A DNA stretch of 64,000 bases, taken from positions 124,001-188,000 of the forward strand of contig NZ_NRSD01000005.1 of NCBI RefSeq assembly GCF_016583985.1, written 5' to 3'. Position numbers and translations under genes: made by a program. Positions within the stretch are counted from its first letter, which is position 1, and each line of letters opens with the position of its first letter. Shown piece by piece: positions 58,545 to 64,000 of the stretch. The stretch comes from Thiocapsa imhoffii. GTDB taxonomy: Bacteria; Pseudomonadota; Gammaproteobacteria; Chromatiales; Chromatiaceae. The notes under the pieces were generated by a model that was given only the letters and a program-made list of their open reading frames with translations, had not been told where the DNA came from and did not search any database.

Positions 58545-60014
58545 TCATCGTGCCCACCTCGGCAGGTATTTGCGAGCGCGGCTACCCACGGTGTCGTCGT
58601 GACAGCAGATCAACCCGGCCTCGATGCTGTCCTTGATGATGCGCGAGACCATGGAGCTGTTCTTTTCGTCGATACCAAACCGCTCGCGCAGGGTGGTGTT
58701 GGTCATGTAGTCGCGCTGAACGTAGCGCAAGCAGGCGTGCAGGTAGCAGGCGCGGATGCGGTCCGCCTTGTCCATATCCCTGAATTCGCGGTGGGCGAAC
58801 AGGACGGCACGTGTATGCTCATCTGTGATTTCGAAGATTGGCGCAGGGAGCTGGTAGAGCTCCGTCTGGAAAACTACCTTGTCGACACCGCTGCCGCGCT
58901 CCTCGCAGACGCCAATACGGCGCATGAAGGAGGCCAGCGCCTCGTTGCGCGAACGCGGTAGGCTGTCGAGAAAGCGGTCGGTCTGCACCAGCGGCAGGCC
59001 GGGGTTGGTGATCTCCATGCGGTTACCGAAAATCTCCACCAAGGGACCGGTGCCAGCGAGGTGGAAATCCTGGTGGATTACGGCGTTGGCCACCAGCTCG
59101 CGGATGGCCAGTTCCGGGAACATGGGCACCTGTTTGCGCAGGGCCTGGCCAATGACTTCGTTGCTGGGTAACAAGTTGGTGACAAAACCGATCAGCCCTT
59201 CGAACCCTGCGGCGTAGCCCTTGCTTCCCTCCTGCTCGCGCACGGTTTCCACGCGGCTTTCGCCCTTGTAAAGCACCACCCGAACCGCCTTGCGGGTGAG
59301 CGTTCGGAAATCGGCCAGCCGCTTTGCGAAGAGCACAGCCCCGAGGTTGGTGACGTTCCAGTTGCCGCCACTGCCCCGGGCAATCATGTCGTCGGTCGCA
59401 AGGGCCGCCAGAATTCCATCCCTGCCTTCTGGAAGAGGAAGGGAGAGCAGATCAAAATAGGCGGGATAATCGAGCAGTCGCAGCACTTCCTCGGCAGCGA
59501 TGTTGTCGGCGGCGATCTCCTTCTCAAAAGGAGTGCGATCGAAAACCCGCCACAACTCACGCTCCTTTTCTGGAAACTCTTTCAGTTTCTTCTTGTAGGA
59601 ACCGATGCGGATGAATTCCGCCCCCTTGAACTGCACCGGATGCCGAAAGGCCGCCCCGATTTCCAGCAGGACGACCGGATTGTCTTCGGCCTGAAATGTG
59701 TAAAAGCGAAAATTGATCTTGGGCGAGAGCAGACGCAGCAACCAGCTTTCCAGCTCCTCGTTGCCGACTTTGGCTGTCGTTGGGTCGAAAGTAGTACCGA
59801 TGATATCGTGTGTCGTATCGTCGATGCCCCAGGCCAGCCAGGCGAGTACCTTGCCGGACAGCGCGGCGGCGTTGGCAAGAGCGGAGAGGTATTCCCCGAT
59901 TCCCTCGGGATCCGCATTGTTATGTTTGAACTCGACCCACTCGGTTTCACGGGGCAGTTTGCGTAGCTCGGTCAAGATCCCGAGCAGCTCCTTTTCGGGG
60001 CGATCGATACTCAT
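58545..60014 (-). CDS. AlbA_2/schlafen-domain ATP-binding protein
   Basis: 489 residues. The N-terminal AlbA_2 domain (ETEWVEFKHNNADPEGIGEYLSALANAAAL, about 23-52) is followed by the conserved IRELVANAVIHQDFHLAGTGPLVEIFGNRMEITNPG (HATPase_c_4, about 300-335) and a C-terminal winged helix (TLRERFGIDEKNSSMVSRIIKDSIEAGLI). Such proteins are frequent in type I RM loci; their role is unproven, with DNA/RNA binding or regulation suggested. ATG overlaps the hsdM stop. Confidence 0.88.
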   Translation of the reverse strand: MSIDRPEKELLGILTELRKLPRETEWVEFKHNNADPEGIGEYLSALANAAALSGKVLAWLAWGIDDTTHDIIGTTFDPTTAKVGNEELESWLLRLLSPKINFRFYTFQAEDNPVVLLEIGAAFRHPVQFKGAEFIRIGSYKKKLKEFPEKERELWRVFDRTPFEKEIAADNIAAEEVLRLLDYPAYFDLLSLPLPEGRDGILAALATDDMIARGSGGNWNVTNLGAVLFAKRLADFRTLTRKAVRVVLYKGESRVETVREQEGSKGYAAGFEGLIGFVTNLLPSNEVIGQALRKQVPMFPELAIRELVANAVIHQDFHLAGTGPLVEIFGNRMEITNPGLPLVQTDRFLDSLPRSRNEALASFMRRIGVCEERGSGVDKVVFQTELYQLPAPIFEITDEHTRAVLFAHREFRDMDKADRIRACYLHACLRYVQRDYMTNTTLRERFGIDEKNSSMVSRIIKDSIEAGLICCHDDTVGSRARKYLPRWAR

Positions 60015-62137
60015 TCCGTCACTTCCCGCAGCAAGTCCAGAATCCGCTTCTCCACATCGGCCAGTTCCGCATCGATCTCGTGCAGCGGGCGCGGCGGCTG
60101 GTACTGAAAGAACACCCGGTTGAAATTGATCTCGTAGCCGACTTTGCCGATGCCGCCGTCCTGTTCGTCCCTCATCTCGCGGTCGATCCAGGCATCGGTC
60201 ACGTAGGGACGTACCTCGCGCAGCACGTAGCTGACGATGTCTTCCTTCAGCGGGATATTTTCGACATCCTTCAGCGCCGGGTCGGGTTCGTATTCCACGA
60301 GGGCTTTGACATCGGCATACAAGCCCAAGAGTGCATACAGTTCGCTCGATTCAACTGCGGGCAACGTCTGCTGCGGGAACCATTCAGAACTGACGGGAAC
60401 GTCGCCCTTCTTGTGGCGCTTGGCAATGACCGGCGCAGCCTCTGGGTCCGTGGTGGTAAAACAGTCGCGGAAGATCTTCTTCTGCGCCGAGCCCTTGGCG
60501 CCCTTGGCCCAACCTTCGATGTCCCCGGGCAGGTTCTTGAACACCTGCTGCACGGCACCCCAGGTCTGGTTCCAATCCAGCAGCGGTTCGCTGTCCAGTT
60601 CGTCCTGCACAGCCTGCAAGGCATCGAACAGTTCCGGGCAGGTGTTGAGGAAACGCTCGCGGGCCTCCTCGGTGATCTGAAAGCGCAGGCGCAGCGGACG
60701 CAACACGGTAACTCGGCGATAGCCGAAGTCGGTGTTGTCGAACACACGGCTAGTTTCGCTGTTCTCCATGGCACCATGTTCACGCGTGACGCCGTCGAGG
60801 GCGGCTTGGTCGAGGTAACGGCGCTTGTCGCCCAGACTGCGCTTCATCGGCGTGTAGCGCTCGCGGGCGTCGATGAGCTGGATCTTGCCCTTGCGGTGCG
60901 GGCTCTTGCGGTTGGTCACCACCCAGATGAAGGTACCGATGCCGGTGTTGTAGAACATTTGCTCGGGCAGGGCGACGATGGCTTCGAGCTGGTCGCGCTC
61001 GATGATCCAGCGGCGGATCTCGCTCTCGCCGCTGCCGGCGCCACCGGTGAACAGTGGCGAGCCGTTGAAGACGATAGCGGTGCGCGAGCCGGGCTTGTCG
61101 CGGTCGCCAGCTTTATAGTCCTGGAACTTGCTCATCATGTAGAGCAGGAACAGCAGGGCGCCGTCGTTGATGCGCGGCAGCTTGCCGCTGTAGCCACGGA
61201 AGTTGGGCCAGCGGTCGATGACTTTCTTCTCCGCCTTCCAGTCCACGCCGAAGGGCGGGTTGGCCAGCAGGTAGTCGAAGCGGTGATCCGGGAACGGGTC
61301 GTCGGTGAGGGTGTTGCCCAGCACCACCTGGCCATCCTTGTGGCCCTTGATCAAGAGGTCGGAGGCGGCCACGGCGTAGGAGCGCGGGTTGTAGTCTTGC
61401 CCGAAGACCTTGACCGTGGCCTGTTCATTGTGGGCGCGAATCCAGTTCTGTGCCTCGGCCAGCATGCCGCCGGTGCCGCAGGCCGGGTCGCAGATGGTGA
61501 CGATGACACCGGCCCGGGTGAGCACGCGGGTGTCGGGCTCCAGCAGCAGGTTGACCATGAGCTGGATGACTTCGCGCGGGGTGAAGTGATCGCCGGCCGT
61601 TTCGTTGGCGGCTTCGTTGAAGCGGCGGATCAGGTCTTCGAACACCAGACCCATGGTGATGTTGTCGACGCGCTTGGGGTGCAGGTCGATCTCGGCGAAC
61701 TGGGCGACCACCTGGTACAGACGGTTCGACTCTTCGAGCTTCTCGATCTCCTTGTCGAACTCGAAGCGCTCGAAGATCTTGCGGATGTTCTCGGAGAAGC
61801 CGTTGATGTAGTCGGCCAGGTGGCGGCCGATGTTGTCAGGGTCGCCCTTGAGCTTGTAGAAGTCGAGCTGGCTGTGGTTGTGGAAGCCCAGCGGCGTGCC
61901 GTCCTCGTCCTTGGCCAGGTTGTTGAGGATGACATCAATGTTGGGGATGCCCTTGCTGCTCAGCTCGGCATAGCGCTTGAGCACGGCTTCCTTGCTCGGC
62001 GCCAGCACGGCATCGAAGCGGCGCAGCACCGTGAGCGGCAGCATCACGCGTTCGTACTGCGGCGGGCGGTAGGGGCCGCGCAGCAGGTCGGCGACGGACC
62101 AGATGAAGTTGGCGAGTTGTTGAAAGCTGGCGCTCAT
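60011..62137 (-). CDS. hsdM: Type I restriction-modification DNA methyltransferase subunit HsdM
   Basis: 708 residues. SAM motif I DPACGTGG (217-224) and catalytic motif IV NPPFG (293-297) mark an N6-adenine methyltransferase. N-terminal HsdM domain (MSASFQQLANFIWSVADLLRGPYRPPQYERVMLPLTVLRR) and C-terminal extension PPRPLHEIDAELADVEKRILDLLREVTE. ATG 62137 fits the family start; a start at 62215 is less likely. First gene of the composite operon. Confidence 0.95.
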   Translation of the reverse strand: MSASFQQLANFIWSVADLLRGPYRPPQYERVMLPLTVLRRFDAVLAPSKEAVLKRYAELSSKGIPNIDVILNNLAKDEDGTPLGFHNHSQLDFYKLKGDPDNIGRHLADYINGFSENIRKIFERFEFDKEIEKLEESNRLYQVVAQFAEIDLHPKRVDNITMGLVFEDLIRRFNEAANETAGDHFTPREVIQLMVNLLLEPDTRVLTRAGVIVTICDPACGTGGMLAEAQNWIRAHNEQATVKVFGQDYNPRSYAVAASDLLIKGHKDGQVVLGNTLTDDPFPDHRFDYLLANPPFGVDWKAEKKVIDRWPNFRGYSGKLPRINDGALLFLLYMMSKFQDYKAGDRDKPGSRTAIVFNGSPLFTGGAGSGESEIRRWIIERDQLEAIVALPEQMFYNTGIGTFIWVVTNRKSPHRKGKIQLIDARERYTPMKRSLGDKRRYLDQAALDGVTREHGAMENSETSRVFDNTDFGYRRVTVLRPLRLRFQITEEARERFLNTCPELFDALQAVQDELDSEPLLDWNQTWGAVQQVFKNLPGDIEGWAKGAKGSAQKKIFRDCFTTTDPEAAPVIAKRHKKGDVPVSSEWFPQQTLPAVESSELYALLGLYADVKALVEYEPDPALKDVENIPLKEDIVSYVLREVRPYVTDAWIDREMRDEQDGGIGKVGYEINFNRVFFQYQPPRPLHEIDAELADVEKRILDLLREVTE

Positions 62138-62451
62138 GGGTGCGTCCTGGAATGCGAGAGATTCAGTTGTGCCGCTATCGACCCTGCCGTACCCGTGGTG
62201 ATCGATATAAGGCATCGATTTGTCAGGTATGCCTGGGCGTATCGCCCATTTTCTATCGCCCGGCTATTGCCGATCGGGCGCAGGTTGTCCGATAGGGATT
62301 CCGGCAGCCTGCTTTGGCTCCGGCATCCGATTCGAGCCAAGCCGTAAACAGCATTAGGACAAAGAGTTACGCCGTTGTTTCTGGCGTTTGGCCCGGCGGT
62401 TTGGCGCAAGGTGGGCAGATAGGCCAGGGTTTGAGCCAAAGCCAGCCCGGC
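62138..62451. other. Upstream region of the composite operon
   Basis: About 314 bases without a gene. It must contain the promoter of hsdM on the minus strand; no clear consensus pair is visible. Several short inverted repeats occur. Confidence 0.4.
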
Positions 62452-62479
62452 TTGACAAGCAGGCCATTCGGGATACACT
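62452..62479 (+). promoter_or_regulatory. Strong sigma-70-like promoter
   Basis: TTGACA (62452-62457), 16-base spacer, TACACT (62474-62479). Consensus -35. It points away from hsdM, toward the terminator at 62527-62568. Confidence 0.7.
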
Positions 62480-62485
62480 CTGGCA

Positions 62486-62568
62486 TTGAGTTCACTGCCT
62501 ATCGGCTTTGAACCTATCGAGGTTTCGGCCGCTGAACCCGCGTAGCGAATCAGCGGCCTTTGTTTTTT
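62486..62568 (+). ncRNA. Candidate small RNA
   Basis: Predicted 80-85-nt transcript between a strong promoter (62452-62479) and a clear rho-independent terminator. It contains a hairpin AACCT-ATCG-AGGTT (62511-62524) and then the terminator stem GGCCGCTGA/TCAGCGGCC (62527-62558). No open frame of note. It lies divergent to hsdM and convergent with a PBECR-like gene. No known family recognised. Confidence 0.5.
62527..62568 (+). terminator. Rho-independent terminator of candidate sRNA
   Basis: 9-bp perfect stem (GGCCGCTGA / TCAGCGGCC), 14-base loop, then TTTGTTTTTT. Confidence 0.85.
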
Positions 62569-62579
62569 CTGGGCTGCCA

Positions 62580-63050
62580 TCACAGGCCACCTCCCAGCAG
62601 GCGCAGGCACGCTGCCCGTGACCATATCGGCGAACTTCTGATCTTCCCGATGCTGCTGTCGGCCTGGTAACAGGTCACGAAGTTGGCTTTCAGTGAACCA
62701 TCCTGCTTCAGTCCCATCGCGACCACGACGACGAAATCCTCGTAGACGACGGCCACGCGGCGCGTTGCATCGTACCGTCTTGACGCCTTATCCCAGCCTT
62801 CGAACAGCGCGGCCGTGGGGTGCTCCAGGGTCGCTTTGATCCAATCGATGCGCTGTGCGCGCACCGGGGAAAAGACATCCTTGCGACCATCCCGCGCCGT
62901 GCTCTCGTAGAACATGTGGCCAAATTTGCCTACACCGAAGTACACGCGGATGCCGTCAAAAGTCTGGATGTTGCCCCGGCAGTAGACTCGCTCGTAATGC
63001 GAGCTGTATTCAGCGACCGTGGCGTAGTGAACAAGAGGCGGTAACGCCAT
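62580..63050 (-). CDS. PBECR-like putative nuclease domain protein
   Basis: 156 residues. The middle reads RIDWIKATLEHPTAALFEGWDKASRRYDATRRVAVVYEDFVVVVAMGLKQDGSLKANFVTCYQADSSIGKIRSSPIW, like PBECR/ColE5-EndoU-type RNase-fold proteins ('IxWIxxTLxxP' start, two strands, and a final FVTxYxAD block). Its start overlaps the DUF3800 stop (TAATG), so the two are coupled. Assignment by pattern only; a toxin role is inferred. Confidence 0.55.
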   Translation of the reverse strand: MALPPLVHYATVAEYSSHYERVYCRGNIQTFDGIRVYFGVGKFGHMFYESTARDGRKDVFSPVRAQRIDWIKATLEHPTAALFEGWDKASRRYDATRRVAVVYEDFVVVVAMGLKQDGSLKANFVTCYQADSSIGKIRSSPIWSRAACLRLLGGGL

Positions 63051-63748
63051 TACCAGCCTCCCTGCAGGCGAATCTTGAAGATGTTGAACTTCTCTTCGCC
63101 CTTGTGGGTCGGGGCGAGCGTTCGGCCCAGCGCTGATTCGAGACGTTGGACGACGGCGGCCTTGGCCGTGCCGTCACGCAGCGTGTCGTTGATGCGGCTG
63201 CTGGCCGCACCCAGCAATAAATCGCACAACTGGATCAATACCACTTCATGGGACGGCAGCGATTGGATGCCGTCGATACTCGACGTGAGATTCGCGCGTG
63301 CAAGACATCTAGCCAGTACAGGCAGCCGCTTCGGGTCGCGGTTGCTCTTGACGTCGCAGAAGATCCGGTAGGCGTTGAAGTCCAGAATCCAGTGATGCAG
63401 CAGCTGGTAATAGAACTTGTAGAAGCCCAGCTCGCCGTCGTTGTCGTGCAGAGCAAGATTGAGCTGGGTTCGATCAACGGCAATGCAGCGGAAACGCAGA
63501 TTGTCGCCATAGGCGAAGAACAGATCGATCAGTTCGACGTAAAAATCGCGGCGGTTGGGCGACACCTTGCTCCACTTGATCTCGCCCCAAGCTTGGTGAC
63601 GTTCCCGCAGCGCGCCGACGCGTGATTTGATTTCGTTGCGCAATTCCTCGGGTAGCCAGAGGCTGCCGATCATGAGGTGTCGTGCACGCGGATTCGCGGA
63701 TGTCAGTACATCCGGATTGGCTTCGTCGCAATACACCTCGAACTTCAT
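63050..63748 (-). CDS. DUF3800 domain-containing protein
   Basis: 232 residues. MKFEVYCDEANPD gives the DUF3800 YxDES-type first acidic motif, LRFRCIAVDRTQLNL a second strand, and IFCDVKSNRD plus IQLCDLLLGA the later acidic positions of the predicted RNase-H-like fold. Often found in defence islands and mobile elements; biochemical function unknown. Coupled to the PBECR-like gene downstream. Confidence 0.75.
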   Translation of the reverse strand: MKFEVYCDEANPDVLTSANPRARHLMIGSLWLPEELRNEIKSRVGALRERHQAWGEIKWSKVSPNRRDFYVELIDLFFAYGDNLRFRCIAVDRTQLNLALHDNDGELGFYKFYYQLLHHWILDFNAYRIFCDVKSNRDPKRLPVLARCLARANLTSSIDGIQSLPSHEVVLIQLCDLLLGAASSRINDTLRDGTAKAAVVQRLESALGRTLAPTHKGEEKFNIFKIRLQGGW

Positions 63749-63764
63749 CGTTGTTCCTCTCAGG

Positions 63765-64000
63765 TCAATCCAGCACGATCAGAAACTCGGTGGCCAGTGC
63801 CTCCGGGCGCACGGCGCGGGTGTCCGGGCTGCGGTGCATCTTGACCAGACCATGGCGCTCCAAATGACGCAGGGTGCGCGACAGGTTGCTGGCCGCTCGA
63901 CCGGACCATTCGGCCAGCTCCAACACGGTGCGTGGTTGGCGCTCGCGCATCAGGCGCAGCAGCGCGCGATTTTCGTCCGACAGCAGGCTGGCCAACTGCC
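63765..64000 (-). CDS. Winged-helix transcriptional regulator, 5' end outside window
   Basis: At least 78 residues: LLSDENRALLRLMRERQPRTVLELAEWSGRAASNLSRTLRHLERHGLVKMHR is a MarR/HVO_A0114-type winged helix. The frame stays open to the window edge, so the N-terminus lies beyond 64000. It precedes DUF3800 by 16 bases and may regulate that module. Confidence 0.72.
   Translation of the reverse strand, partial: QLASLLSDENRALLRLMRERQPRTVLELAEWSGRAASNLSRTLRHLERHGLVKMHRSPDTRAVRPEALATEFLIVLD

Noticed and set aside
58198-58557. 119-residue frame as a separate gene
   Set aside because: Only its last ~50 residues resemble anything (HsdM tail); the rest overlaps the AlbA_2 gene end and short GTCAAGCAA-type repeats, so it is a duplication scar.
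60080-62347. 755-residue plus-strand open frame
   Set aside because: It is antisense to hsdM, whose motifs are unmistakable; the composition (V/D/L-rich, no domains) is typical of mirror frames in GC-rich genes.

Overview
This window looks like chromosomal DNA from a GC-rich gammaproteobacterium. The evidence is the gene set and order: tolQRAB-pal-cpoB behind ybgC, tamAB followed by an LpxL-type acyltransferase, sdhCDAB-sdhE-ygfX, and uvrA / YajR-like MFS / ssb. A purple sulfur bacterium or relative (Chromatiales) is my guess from style and gene content; no marker gene proves it.

Positions 1-34797 are mostly housekeeping: glucokinase, a copper-chaperone-like domain, a bacterial voltage-gated sodium channel, a lipoprotein, the TamA/TamB outer-membrane assembly system with a lipid A acyltransferase and a flippase-like membrane protein, the complete succinate dehydrogenase operon with its flavinylation factor, hisG, a JmjC/FkbM/hypothetical cluster, a molybdate regulon (modE with a readable ModE operator, modABC), DAHP synthase, a permease-thioredoxin pair, and the ybgC-tol-pal operon.

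Positions 35009-39293 are a small integrative element in the 3' end of a tRNA-Lys(UUU) gene. It has 38-bp att repeats, a P4-type tyrosine integrase, repeated arm-type-like sites at both ends, a HicBA toxin-antitoxin pair, and decaying cargo (a helicase fragment, a frameshifted zinc-finger-like gene, an XRE regulator with an internal stop). Housekeeping resumes at 39800-47673 with the C-terminal part of a split MetH, uvrA, a YajR-like transporter and ssb.

From about 47860 to the window end lies a defence-rich accessory region, nearly all on the minus strand: a Fic AMPylase with three operator-like inverted repeats at exact 31-bp intervals, a reading frame interrupted by a 7-bp tandem repeat, an IS3-type fragment, and a composite type I restriction-modification operon. 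In transcription order this operon reads hsdM, AlbA_2/ATPase gene, duplicated hsdM tail, hsdS, ptuA-like, ptuB-like (a Septu-type pair), duplicated hsdR leader, zeta-like kinase gene, small partner gene, AlbA_2 remnant, hsdR. Most junctions are ATGA/GTGA stop-start overlaps. The two partial duplications of hsd gene ends sit exactly where cargo genes were added and look like insertion footprints. Upstream are a candidate small RNA with its own promoter and terminator, a PBECR-like/DUF3800 pair and a truncated winged-helix regulator. This composite locus is the most interesting part of the window.
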